From NCBI GenBank assembly GCA_030691545.1, contig JAUYEE010000233.1:1-52154 (forward strand): a DNA stretch of 52,154 bases. The letters are read 5' to 3'. The position numbers and the translations under genes are program-made. This document shows, one piece after another, positions 19,902-27,419 of this stretch. How positions within the stretch are numbered: the first letter of the stretch is position 1; each line of letters starts with the position of its first letter. The notes under the pieces are model-generated. The model worked only from the letters and a program-made list of their open reading frames with translations. It made no database searches and was not told the origin of the DNA. The DNA is from a bacterium. GTDB taxonomy: Bacteria > Auribacterota > JABMQX01.

Positions 19902-21041
19902 ATGAGCAAGCTGAGCCGTATCATCACAGTCGCCTTATCGGTTCCGATCTTCTCCTGCTTAGTGGGGTGCGGTATGAACAAGTTATTCCAGAAACAAGAC
20001 TATGGCGCCCTGCCGGACGGGCGCAAGGCGGAGCTGTACACGCTTACGAATGCGGACGGCCTCAAGGCTACCCTGACGAACTACGGAGCGATTCTCGTCT
20101 CGATGGAAGTTCCGGATCGTGACGGCAAGCTGGCGGACGTTACGCACGGGTATGACACGCTGAAAGGCTGGCTATCGAATACGAGTTACTTTGGCTCGAC
20201 GGTGGGACGCTATGGAAACCGCATTGCGAAAGGGCAGTTCGCCCTCGACGGCAAAACGTACAGTCTGGCCAAAAACAACAATGGCGAGAACGCTCTCCAC
20301 GGCGGAATCAAGGGGTTTGACAAGGTGCTCTGGGATGCGAAGCCGGTCAAGCAGGCGGGCGCCGTGGGCGTCGAGTTCAATTACGTCAGCCGGGACGGCG
20401 AGGAAGGCTACCCGGGCAACCTGAAGAACACGGTTACTTATTGGTTGACTGATAAGAACGAGCTTCGCATCGAATTCAAAGCCACGACGGATAAGCCGAC
20501 GATTGTGAACCTCTGCCATCACTCCTACTGGAATCTGACGGGCGATCCGAAGAACACGATTCTCGACCACGAGCTGATGCTCGCTGCGGACCGCTTCCTG
20601 CCCGTGGACAAAGGCCTCATCCCGACCGGCGAGCGTCGCCCCGTCGAGGGCACGCCGTTTGACTTCACCAAGTTGACGAAGGTCGGCGCACGGATCAATG
20701 CCGAGGATGAGCAGCTCAAACTGGGTAACGGATACGACCATTGCTGGGTGCTGCGAAGCAAGACCGGGGACGTTGCTCTCGCCGCGACTCTGTACGACCC
20801 GTCGAGCGGGAGGGCGATGGACCTTTCGACCGATCAGCCCGGCATCCAGTTCTATTGCGGGAACTTCCTCGATGGCTCCGCGGCCGGGAAAGGCGGGACC
20901 AAGTATGCGTTTCGCACGGCGCTCTGCCTCGAGACGCAACGTTTCCCCGATTCCCCCAACAAGCCTGACTTCCCGTCAGCGGTTCTTCGCCCGGGCGAGA
21001 CCTACCGGCACACGATGGTCCACCGCTTCTATACGCGATAG
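19902..21041 (+). CDS. galM: Lipoprotein aldose 1-epimerase (mutarotase)
   Basis: A 379-residue galactose mutarotase-type enzyme that interconverts alpha and beta anomers of aldoses. Catalytic landmarks are present: NRIAKGQF, ENALHGG, the catalytic His in NLCHHSYWNL and the catalytic Glu in LCLETQRFPDSPN. The N-terminus has a lipoprotein signal with lipobox LVGC (Cys 23), so this copy acts at the periplasmic face or on the surface, unlike the cytoplasmic enzyme of E. coli. AAGGAGG lies a few bases before the ATG. Substrate sugar is not evident. Released sugars from the many exported glycan-active proteins nearby are a likely target. Confidence 0.92.
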   Translation: MSKLSRIITVALSVPIFSCLVGCGMNKLFQKQDYGALPDGRKAELYTLTNADGLKATLTNYGAILVSMEVPDRDGKLADVTHGYDTLKGWLSNTSYFGSTVGRYGNRIAKGQFALDGKTYSLAKNNNGENALHGGIKGFDKVLWDAKPVKQAGAVGVEFNYVSRDGEEGYPGNLKNTVTYWLTDKNELRIEFKATTDKPTIVNLCHHSYWNLTGDPKNTILDHELMLAADRFLPVDKGLIPTGERRPVEGTPFDFTKLTKVGARINAEDEQLKLGNGYDHCWVLRSKTGDVALAATLYDPSSGRAMDLSTDQPGIQFYCGNFLDGSAAGKGGTKYAFRTALCLETQRFPDSPNKPDFPSAVLRPGETYRHTMVHRFYTR

Positions 21042-21051
21042 AGGCAAACAT

Positions 21052-21074
21052 CGCATCGGTGAGAAACCGATGCG
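21052..21074 (+). terminator. Stem-loop at the end of the mutarotase transcript
   Basis: A perfect 9-bp stem CGCATCGGT / ACCGATGCG with loop GAGAA starts 11 bases after the stop codon. There is no T tract, so termination is not certain; it may be an mRNA 3-prime-end hairpin. Confidence 0.45.
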
Positions 21075-21196
21075 GACCGTGACACACGGGCATGCGCGGA
21101 GCAGGTTAAGGAAGCTGTGTCGCGATTGACAGGTCTTTAAGGCTCCGAATAATGAGAGCCCGTGCGCACGATGGCAGGGCAGCCGGACGCAACAGC

Positions 21197-21225
21197 TTGC
21201 GACCCAAGCCCTGACAGGGTAACAT
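21197..21225 (+). promoter_or_regulatory. Possible promoter of the toxin-antitoxin module
   Basis: TTGCGA (21197-21202) and TAACAT (21220-21225) have 17-base spacing, about 20 bases before the antitoxin start codon. Confidence 0.35.
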
Positions 21226-21245
21226 ATTAACAACGTGAGCCAATC

Positions 21246-21458
21246 ATGCTAAAGTCAATCGAAGCGAGAATAGAGACAAACGGTCAGGTGGTTCTGCTGG
21301 AGTCCGTGCGCTTACCCCATGCGTGCCGTGCGATCGTGACAATCATCGAGGAGCCTGAGGTTTCCGAGACGGCTCTTCTAAGCGAGACAGTACTCGGCGA
21401 AGACTGGAACCGGGTGGAGGAGGACGAAGCGTGGTCTCACCTTCAGCAGGCTCGGTAG
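21246..21458 (+). CDS. Antitoxin-like small protein paired with a PemK/MazF-type toxin
   Basis: A 70-residue acidic protein. It begins MLKSIEARIETNGQVVLLE, a pattern of small antitoxins that start with an AbrB/DUF2281-like strand pair. It ends with ALLSETVLGEDWNRVEEDEAWSHLQ, an acidic helical tail that in such pairs wraps the toxin. The downstream frame, starting 28 bases before this stop codon, encodes a PemK/MazF-like toxin with an internal stop. In an intact module this protein would neutralise an mRNA endonuclease and repress its own promoter. With the toxin broken it may be a relic or may still counter a related toxin elsewhere. Confidence 0.72.
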   Translation: MLKSIEARIETNGQVVLLESVRLPHACRAIVTIIEEPEVSETALLSETVLGEDWNRVEEDEAWSHLQQAR

Positions 21459-21805
21459 TTCTCGTCGCCTTCCCCTTTTCGGACCTGTCAGACAGCAAGC
21501 TGCCGCCCGCCATTGTCATCGCTTCCGCCGGGCGAGGCGATTGGATTCTTTGTTAGGTCACCGGCAATCCATACGCGGATCCGAAAGCCATAGAGATCCG
21601 CGATGCGGACTTCGCGTCGGGATCGCTGCAACGGGTAAGCTTCGCCCGTCCAGGCAAGTTGTTCACATCCAACACATCGTTGATGAGAGCTGAAGTCGGT
21701 CACCTCAAGCAGTCAACTCTGACGAAATTGCTCGATGCTGTGGTCGCGCTGCTCAAGGGAACCGGAAGAGAGCATCCACGAAGCGAACCAAGCATGGGGT
21801 CGTGA
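21431..21805 (+). pseudogene. PemK/MazF-family toxin interrupted by an amber codon
   Basis: A frame of 124 codons starts at GTG 21431 inside the antitoxin gene. It reads VVLVAFPFSDLSDSKLPPAI, then ASAGRGDWILC, a TAG stop at 21554-21556 (codon 42), and continues VTGNPYADPKAIEI...LQRVSFARPGKLFT. Both halves are recognisably one PemK/MazF-like toxin fold. The family normally has Gln where the stop lies (ILCQVT-type motif), so a single C-to-T change of CAG would explain it. Other genes here, including the antitoxin, end in TAG, so amber is a normal stop in this genome. The module is probably inactivated, unless this is a sequencing error. Confidence 0.75.
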
Positions 21806-21949
21806 AGCTCGCGCTTCGCCGGGCGTTCGGTTCTCATGCTGCGCCTTTCCGTGGCACAACGCCGTTTGAGCGACAAGTCGTCTGCGTAAGGGGTGCGCGG
21901 CCATGGCGATGCAGACAGCTCGCCGCCGTGAAGTCGAGGGTGACTTGAC

Positions 21950-21975
21950 CATCACGCTTCGTGATGTCATTTTTT
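21950..21975 (+). terminator. Rho-independent terminator after the toxin-antitoxin module
   Basis: CATCACG-CTT-CGTGATG (21950-21966) is a perfect 7-bp stem, followed by TCA and six T. It would end plus-strand transcripts from the toxin-antitoxin module before they run into the end of the convergent oxidoreductase operon. Confidence 0.7.
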
Positions 21976-22037
21976 CACCCCTCAAAGCCTCGCGCTCCTC
22001 GCGTCCCAGGCACTCGCATGGCGACTCGAGATCGGCG

Positions 22038-23003
22038 TCATGACTGCTCGGGTTTCGGGCCGGCTTCCTCGCCGCAGAGGAACAGGAGCTCGTCCCAGCG
22101 GCGGTCAATGTCTCTCTGGATTTCCTCGAGGAGGTGCTTATTCTGTGGCTTGAGGATATGCTGGAAACGCCGCTGGAGTTTCATCCACTCCTCGATGGGG
22201 ACGTGTTTTTTCGGCTTGTAGTTGAGCTTCCACTTGCCATTCTCGACTTCGTAAAGGGGCCAGAAGCGGGTCTCGACGGCGAGGTTGGTGACCTCGAGCG
22301 ATTCCTGCGGCTCGCACCGCCATCCCCGGAAGCACGACGAGAGGATGTTTAGGAACTTGGGTCCTTTGATCTCCATAGCTTTCTGGACCTTGGTCATCAG
22401 GTCCCGCCAGCGGTCGGGGGTGGACTGGGCGACGTAGGGTATGTCGTGCGCCGCCATGATTTTGGTGAGGTCCTTGCGGAACTGCGTTTTCCCCGGGATC
22501 ACCCTACCCGCGGGGGAGGTGGAAGTCGCGGCGCCCCTCGGGGTCGAGCCGGAGCGCTGAATCCCGGTGTTCATGTAAGCTTGATTGTCGTAGCAGACGT
22601 AGAGCATATCGTGCCCTCGCTCCATCGCTCCGGAGAGGGCTTGGAAACCGATGTCGTACGTCCCGCCGTCACCGCCAAACGCGATGAACTTGATGTCTTT
22701 GTTCCCGGACTCGCCGGGGAGCTTTCCCTGCTTCTTGAGGGACAGATAGGCCGCCTCGACGCCGCTCATGACCGCAGCGGAGTTCTCAAATGCGCAGTGG
22801 ATATACGGGACACGCCAGGCGCTGTAGGGAAAGATGGTCGTCGCCACCTCGAGGCACCCCGTCGCGAAGGAAATGACGACGGGCTGCTCCACCGCCATCA
22901 ACACTTCCTTAATCGCGATGATGCTGCCGCAACCGGCGCACGCGCGATGTCCCGGCGCCACGCGGCTCTCTCTATGGGAAAGTTCTTTCAGCTTGATTGC
23001 CAT
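22038..23003 (-). CDS. porB: 2-oxoacid (probably pyruvate):ferredoxin oxidoreductase, beta subunit
   Basis: A 321-residue thiamine-diphosphate subunit. It has the CAGCG iron-sulfur motif at about residue 20, the pocket residues FATGCLEV, the ThDP/Mg motif GGDGGTYDIG with DNQAYMNTGIQRS, and the late Cys in SSCFRGWR. Together with the other three subunits it decarboxylates a 2-oxoacid to acyl-CoA and passes electrons to ferredoxin in the cytoplasm; it may also run in reverse. Sequence features match pyruvate enzymes better than 2-oxoglutarate enzymes. ATG 23003 is chosen because of GGAGG upstream. It is the last gene of the operon, 124 bases after porA, and the spacer holds a large palindrome. 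Confidence 0.9.
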   Translation of the reverse strand: MAIKLKELSHRESRVAPGHRACAGCGSIIAIKEVLMAVEQPVVISFATGCLEVATTIFPYSAWRVPYIHCAFENSAAVMSGVEAAYLSLKKQGKLPGESGNKDIKFIAFGGDGGTYDIGFQALSGAMERGHDMLYVCYDNQAYMNTGIQRSGSTPRGAATSTSPAGRVIPGKTQFRKDLTKIMAAHDIPYVAQSTPDRWRDLMTKVQKAMEIKGPKFLNILSSCFRGWRCEPQESLEVTNLAVETRFWPLYEVENGKWKLNYKPKKHVPIEEWMKLQRRFQHILKPQNKHLLEEIQRDIDRRWDELLFLCGEEAGPKPEQS

Positions 23004-23023
23004 TTTTTTTCCTCCTGTATTTT

Positions 23024-23105
23024 CACCGCAGAGAGCGCTCGGCTTGCGAGTGAAAGGTGTCTCGCTCAAGAAACCCGTCTCTGCGTGCTCTGCGCTCTCC
23101 GCGGT
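23024..23105. repeat. Palindromic repeat inside the oxidoreductase operon
   Basis: ACCGCAGAGAGCGC (23025-23038) and GCGCTCTCCGCGGT (23092-23105) pair over 14 bp with one G-T pair, enclosing 53 bases. The left arm matches 14571-14585. It fills almost the whole spacer between porA and porB. Confidence 0.65.
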
Positions 23106-23127
23106 TCATGTTCGCTCCACACTCCGA

Positions 23128-24294
23128 TTATTCACGCACGCCGATGTAGTAAGCCTGCTCGGCGTATTTCCCATCCTTCATGTCCTGAAATACCGATTTC
23201 ATCATGTCTATGTCAATGTCTCTTCCGCCGAGGCCGTAGATGTAATTGCTGATCTTGGCGGAAGAATGCCCGTAAACAGCCGCCCGGATTTCCGAGAAGA
23301 CCGGTCCCCCGATGGAGTTGACGCCATCGGCCCTGTCCATCACGGCGATTCCTTTCGCGTGGCTGAGCGCGGCGATCAGCTCCTCGGCAGGGAAAGGTCG
23401 GAAGACTCGCAGTTTCAGCAGCCCGACTTTTTCCCCGGCGTCGCGCAGTTCGTCCACCGCGGCTTTTGCGGTGCCGGCGGCGGAACCGAGGCAGACCATG
23501 ATGTGCTCAGCATCCTGTGTGAAGTATTCATCGAACGGCCCGTATTTCCGCCCGGAGAGGAGCTCGTACTCCCCGGCAACTCTCTGGATCACGGGCTTGC
23601 AGTTACGCATGGCTTCCGCTTCCTGCCGTTTGTGCTCGAAGTAGTAATCCTGGAGGTCGAGAGGGCCGTAGGTGACGGGGTGATCCAGATCGAGAAGCGG
23701 ACGGTCTGCGACATAGGGACCGATGAACTCCTTGACCTCATGGTCCTCGAGAACCTCCACTCGCTCGACGGTGTGGCTGAGGATGAACCCGTCGTAGCAG
23801 ACCATCACCGGCAGGAGCACGTCTTTGTCCTCGGCGATCTTCACCGCCTGGACGACGTTGTCGTAAACCTCCTGGCAGTTCTCGCAGTAAAGCTGAATCC
23901 AGCCGGTGTCGCGGGCGCCCATGGAGTCGGAATGGTCGCAGTGAATGTTGATGGGGGCGCTGAGGGCCCTGTTCACCAACGGCATGACAATGGGCTGGCG
24001 CAGCGCAGCCGCGATGTAAAGAATCTCCCACATCAGCGCCATCCCCTGTGAAGAAGTGGCGGTCATGACCCGTGCCCCCGCCGCCGAGGCGCCCACACAG
24101 GCGCTCATGGCGCTGTGCTCGGACTCGACGAGAATCAGTTCCGTGGGAACGACCCCGTCCGCGACGTAGTCGGCGAACCTATGCATCAGCTCCGTCTGCG
24201 GCGTGATGGGATAAGCCGCCACCACGTCCGGAGCGATCTGACGCATGGCTTCGGCGCCGGCTTCGTTTCCTGTCAATGGCAAAACCTTGCTCAT
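23128..24294 (-). CDS. porA: 2-oxoacid:ferredoxin oxidoreductase, alpha subunit
   Basis: A 388-residue subunit. N-terminal domain I carries the substrate and pyrimidine-binding motifs AAYPITPQTELM, ESEHSAMSACVGAS and TSSQGMALMWE. Domain II lies at the end (KVGLLKLRVFRPFPAEEL). It forms the active site together with PorB. ATG 24294 is chosen over upstream in-frame sequence because GGAGGA lies immediately before it and MSKVLPLTGNEAGAE is the family start. It is third in a G-D-A-B operon. Its spacer from porD (91 bases) is occupied by repeat sequence. Confidence 0.92.
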   Translation of the reverse strand: MSKVLPLTGNEAGAEAMRQIAPDVVAAYPITPQTELMHRFADYVADGVVPTELILVESEHSAMSACVGASAAGARVMTATSSQGMALMWEILYIAAALRQPIVMPLVNRALSAPINIHCDHSDSMGARDTGWIQLYCENCQEVYDNVVQAVKIAEDKDVLLPVMVCYDGFILSHTVERVEVLEDHEVKEFIGPYVADRPLLDLDHPVTYGPLDLQDYYFEHKRQEAEAMRNCKPVIQRVAGEYELLSGRKYGPFDEYFTQDAEHIMVCLGSAAGTAKAAVDELRDAGEKVGLLKLRVFRPFPAEELIAALSHAKGIAVMDRADGVNSIGGPVFSEIRAAVYGHSSAKISNYIYGLGGRDIDIDMMKSVFQDMKDGKYAEQAYYIGVRE

Positions 24295-24313
24295 GCTTCC
24301 TCCTGAATGTGGA

Positions 24314-24385
24314 AACCGCAGGTCCACACGGATGAACACGGACGAACACGGACTGATCTGCGTTTATCTGCGTTCATCTGCGGTT
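24314..24385. repeat. Repeat with CACGGA and ATCTGCG tandem units between porD and porA
   Basis: AACCGCA (24314-24320) and TGCGGTT (24379-24385) pair. Inside lie repeated units GATGAACACGGA / CGAACACGGA (24331-24351) and the roughly inverted ATCTGCG, TATCTGCG and CATCTGCG (24356-24381). It fills nearly all of the spacer. Confidence 0.6.
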
Positions 24386-24733
24386 CTATTTTGCTTTCTC
24401 CCGGGCTTCCTCAATGGCCTTGACCCCGCGCTCGTCGGCGGGGATTTTGTCTTTCTCGCTTTCCAACACCATCTCGATGGCGTCCACGGGGCAAATCTCC
24501 TCGCAGATGCCGCACCCCTTGCAGTGCATGTAGTCGTAGCCAGCCATCTCTTCGCCTTCCGCGTAGATGGCGGAATCGGGGCAAAGCAGCCAACAGCGCA
24601 TGCAGTTGATGCACTTCGCCTTGTCCACAACCGGCCGATACGTCCGCCACGAGCCGGTCTCGTATTCGACGGAATTCCCGCCCTGTAGGATTTTCCCTCC
24701 AATCGGAAGCTCTCTCCAACCTTTCTCAGGCAT
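24386..24733 (-). CDS. porD: 2-oxoacid:ferredoxin oxidoreductase, delta (2x4Fe-4S ferredoxin) subunit
   Basis: A 115-residue ferredoxin-like subunit with two CxxCxxCxxxCP clusters, CINCMRCWLLCPDSAI and CKGCGICEEICPVDAI. It passes electrons from the active site to ferredoxin. The N-terminal SWRTYRPVVDKAKC segment is typical of PorD. The ATG at 24733 overlaps the end of porG by 8 bases, so the two are translationally coupled. It is separated from porA by a repeat-filled spacer. Confidence 0.93.
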   Translation of the reverse strand: MPEKGWRELPIGGKILQGGNSVEYETGSWRTYRPVVDKAKCINCMRCWLLCPDSAIYAEGEEMAGYDYMHCKGCGICEEICPVDAIEMVLESEKDKIPADERGVKAIEEAREKAK

Positions 24734-25313
24734 CTTGGCCCTTCACCTCCTCGTATGCTCGGTTTATCGCTCGGATGTTTTTTTCCACGACTTCCTTGCC
24801 GAACTTGCCAGAAAAACTCTTGCGCAACCCCTCAATCACATTGTCGAGTTGAACCAATGCTGTTGCCTTCACGAGGGCGCCGACCATCGGCATGTTCGGG
24901 ATGGGGCGACCCAATTCGTCGAGGGAGATGCGCGTCGCGTCCACGGTGTACACCTTGTATCCCTGGATGCCATATTGCTTTCTCGCTTCCTCGGGGGTCA
25001 TAGGCGTGTTGATGATGATGACTCCGTCGTGCGGCAGCCCCTCGAGGACGTTCACGGGACCGAAGAGCGTCGGGTCAACGATGATCAGCACATTCGGCGC
25101 GTACACCGCGGAGTGCAGCTTGATCGGATTCGAACTGACCCGCGTGTAGCTCCGCATGGGGGCGCCGGAGCGTTCCGGGCCATACTCGGGAAACGCCTGG
25201 CTGTACTTCCCCTCTGCGATGGCGACCTGCGTGAAGAAATCGGCAGCGGTCTTCGCCCCTTGCCCGCCACGCGAGTGCCATCGCATCTGAATCATGTCGT
25301 CTTTTTTCGCCAT
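24726..25313 (-). CDS. porG: 2-oxoacid:ferredoxin oxidoreductase, gamma subunit
   Basis: A 195-residue subunit of the POR gamma family. Landmarks are RWHSRGGQGAKTAADFF near the start, EYGPERSGAPMRSYTRVS, and DATRISLDELGRPIPNMPMVGALV. It completes the CoA-binding part of the heterotetramer. The start at 25313 has GGAGGA just upstream and is the family start; the upstream open frame is not used. It is the first gene of the operon. No strong promoter was seen upstream; a TTGCGG / TAGGCC pair is too weak to report. Confidence 0.92.
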   Translation of the reverse strand: MAKKDDMIQMRWHSRGGQGAKTAADFFTQVAIAEGKYSQAFPEYGPERSGAPMRSYTRVSSNPIKLHSAVYAPNVLIIVDPTLFGPVNVLEGLPHDGVIIINTPMTPEEARKQYGIQGYKVYTVDATRISLDELGRPIPNMPMVGALVKATALVQLDNVIEGLRKSFSGKFGKEVVEKNIRAINRAYEEVKGQDA

Positions 25314-25830
25314 GTTCCTCCTTCCTCCGAACGGATTTGAAACAACAAGGCCTATCCTTTCGGTGCAATTGACCGCAAAATGCGTAGGGTAACCTCTCCG
25401 AGCCGGAGCGCTGCTCTGCGCGAGAAAACGACGTTTCGTAGTGTACCACAATTTAGCGCGGCGTTGAAGGGCAAAAAGGAGAATGATATCGGCGAGGCTA
25501 ATCCCGCTTTTGTAAACGCGGCTGGGGCCCGAAAAACTTTCCTGGCTCCTCCCGCAAAGAGGCGTGTTTCACCGCTCTTCTCGGGCACAGCGCGCGGACC
25601 ATTCAGGCGATTGGCGAGGCGCAAAACGCCCCGAACGCGCACTGAACTTGCGCCACAAATCACGGCCACGCCAAGAGCCGATTCGTTCTCTCTGTGTCCT
25701 CCGTGAGACAAAAATCCCTTGAGAGTCCGATGCCGGGACGCTAACATGGTTTTTCACACAGCAAAGCTGGTAAGGAGACAGAGCTTGCCTCGAGTATCCG
25801 GCGGCGCCAAGATGGCGCAGGAGGAGAGAC
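25314..25830. other. Divergent intergenic space between porG and the FHA gene
   Basis: About 517 bases without a supported gene. The frames that are open have odd composition and no ribosome sites. TCTCTCTGTGTCCTCCGTGA (25689-25708) resembles the arms of the intergenic repeats found in the por operon. A hairpin sits just before the FHA gene. Confidence 0.45.
25804..25818 (+). promoter_or_regulatory. Stem-loop touching the ribosome binding site of the FHA gene
   Basis: GCGCCA-AGA-TGGCGC is a perfect 6-bp stem with a 3-nt loop. It ends at the base before AGGAGG (25819-25824). Such a position could modulate translation initiation; no ligand or factor is evident. Confidence 0.35.
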
Positions 25831-26256
25831 ATGCCAATGCTCATTTTCAAGAACGGTCCGAAGGCGGGGGAGGTTTACCGCCTCGGGCGGGGGACGGTGA
25901 CGTGCGGCCGCGCTCCACAGAACCCGATTCAGGTTCTCGACGAGAAAGCCTCGAAGGTGCATTTTCAGATCAAGCCAGTGGAGGATGCGTATGAAGTGAC
26001 CGACCTGAAAAGCACCAACAGGCTTTTCGTGAACGGCACGCGAGTCACCTGCTGCTGCCTGAAGGACTGGGACGAGATTCTTGTCGGAGATACGATATTG
26101 GCGTACCTGGCGTCGGACGTGGACCTGGACCATCTCCCCGACGGCTTTCCAAAGCAGAAAATCGCGTCCATGAGGACGCGCATCGAGGAGACGGTCTGGG
26201 AGCGCCCGAAGAAGAAGCCCGAGTCCCTTACTGACTGGATGAAGGATCGGGATTGA
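25831..26256 (+). CDS. FHA-domain protein
   Basis: A 141-residue cytoplasmic protein made mostly of one forkhead-associated domain (about 1-95), which binds phosphothreonine peptides. The core motif residues are visible: Gly-Arg in VTCGRAPQ, Ser-Lys-Val-His in ASKVHFQI (in place of the usual S-R-x-H) and Thr-Asn in LKSTNRLFVNG. The C-terminal 40 residues are charged and probably extended (WERPKKKPESLTDWMKDRD). AGGAGG precedes the ATG. No kinase gene is nearby, so the signalling partner is unknown. Confidence 0.88.
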   Translation: MPMLIFKNGPKAGEVYRLGRGTVTCGRAPQNPIQVLDEKASKVHFQIKPVEDAYEVTDLKSTNRLFVNGTRVTCCCLKDWDEILVGDTILAYLASDVDLDHLPDGFPKQKIASMRTRIEETVWERPKKKPESLTDWMKDRD

Positions 26257-26461
26257 AACAGGTCAGAGCCGAGGTACGTCCTGCATGCGCGGTCAACTTT
26301 CTTGTTCAGATTTGACGTTCCCGGCAGTCCACGGACGGTTGCCCTTCTATCAACGAGTGCCGGAGTGTTCCAAAAAGGGTCGCGTACTTCTTCGTCCATC
26401 CCCGTCCATTTGGGCGAGGGGTCACTACGAAACGTTGTGAACCTGACAGGTGAGGTAGAAA

Positions 26462-27262
26462 ATGAGTCGTCCTAAAAAGGAGAAAGTTCGCCAAGCAGTT
26501 CGCAAAAGGTATGGCGAAATAGCAAAAGCGGGCACTGCCGGATGTGGGTGTGCTCCTTCATCCTGCTGCGCCTCTGGAAAAAATCCAGCACCGGAGGACA
26601 TCTCGCTCCGGCTCGGGTATTCCAGCGACGACGTGTCCAGCGTGCCCGAGGGCGCCAACATGGGCCTGGGCTGCGGGAATCCGCAGGCGATTGCCTCTCT
26701 GCAACCTGGGGAGACCGTCCTTGATTTGGGCAGCGGGGGCGGTTTTGACTGTTTCCTTGCTGCGAGAGCTGTCGGCGAGAGTGGCCACGTTATTGGCGTG
26801 GACATGACCCCGGAGATGATGAGCAAGGCGCGCGAGAACGCAGTGAAAGCGGGAGTGGGCAACGTGGAGTTTCGGTTGGGCGAGATCGAGAACTTGCCGG
26901 TTGCCGACAACTCGGTGCACGTCATTATCTCCAACTGCGTCATCAACCTTTCGCCGGACAAAGCAAAGGTGTACAAGGAGGCTTTTCGCGTACTGAAGAA
27001 GGGAGGAAGGCTGGCGATCTCGGATATCGTCGCCACGGCCCCGTTGCCCGAGGAGGTGAAAAGAGACCTTGCGCTTTACGCAGCGTGTGTGGCCGGTGCG
27101 GCACAGGTAGATGAATTGGAGTCAATGCTAAAACAGGCCGGATTCACCAGCATACGTGTGACGCCCAAGGACGAGAGCCGAGAGCTCATCCGCGAGTGGG
27201 CGCCGGGCAGGAGTATTGAGGACTTCATCGTTTCAGCAAACGTTGAGGCGGTCAAGCCGTGA
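26462..27262 (+). CDS. arsM: Arsenite S-adenosylmethionine methyltransferase
   Basis: A 266-residue methyltransferase that turns arsenite into methylated, partly volatile arsenicals. The SAM motif is VLDLGSGGGFDCFLAARAVG (about 80-99), and PEGANMGLGCGNPQAIASL is the ArsM signature. Three Cys lie where the As(III)-binding residues of characterised ArsM proteins lie: Cys71 (GLGCGNP), Cys159 (SNCVINLSPDK) and Cys209 (AACVAGA). A Cys-rich stretch near residues 28-37 (CGCAPSSCC) may add affinity. The ending (SIEDFIVSANVEAVKP) is normal. No arsR or arsenic transporter gene adjoins it. Confidence 0.92.
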   Translation: MSRPKKEKVRQAVRKRYGEIAKAGTAGCGCAPSSCCASGKNPAPEDISLRLGYSSDDVSSVPEGANMGLGCGNPQAIASLQPGETVLDLGSGGGFDCFLAARAVGESGHVIGVDMTPEMMSKARENAVKAGVGNVEFRLGEIENLPVADNSVHVIISNCVINLSPDKAKVYKEAFRVLKKGGRLAISDIVATAPLPEEVKRDLALYAACVAGAAQVDELESMLKQAGFTSIRVTPKDESRELIREWAPGRSIEDFIVSANVEAVKP

Positions 27263-27419
27263 CGCCGTTCTCGGTTACCCTGCTCCGTGCCTCTTTTGTG
27301 TATTATGATGAATGGCACGAGGCCAAGATTGTCTCACTTACGGGGTTCAAGGAGACGTGTTGTTCTTGAATCCCGTTCTAAAAGTCTTAACAAGAAAGAG
27401 AAAATGAAAGGGGTGCAAG

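Noticed and set aside
21431..21805. Recoding of TAG as an amino acid in the toxin gene
   Set aside because: Other genes here, including the adjacent antitoxin and the large secreted protein, use TAG as a normal stop, and no suppressor tRNA is visible. A mutation or sequencing error is simpler.
22834..24051. Plus-strand frame of 405 codons opposite the porA/porB genes
   Set aside because: It is antisense to two clear POR subunits and runs through a palindromic spacer; its composition is not protein-like.
25314..25830. Genes in the space between porG and the FHA gene
   Set aside because: Several frames are open on both strands, but none has a ribosome site, family resemblance or normal codon pattern.
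26257..27419. Arsenic resistance operon around arsM
   Set aside because: No arsR, transporter or reductase adjoins the gene; the neighbours are an FHA protein and a DUF1080 protein.
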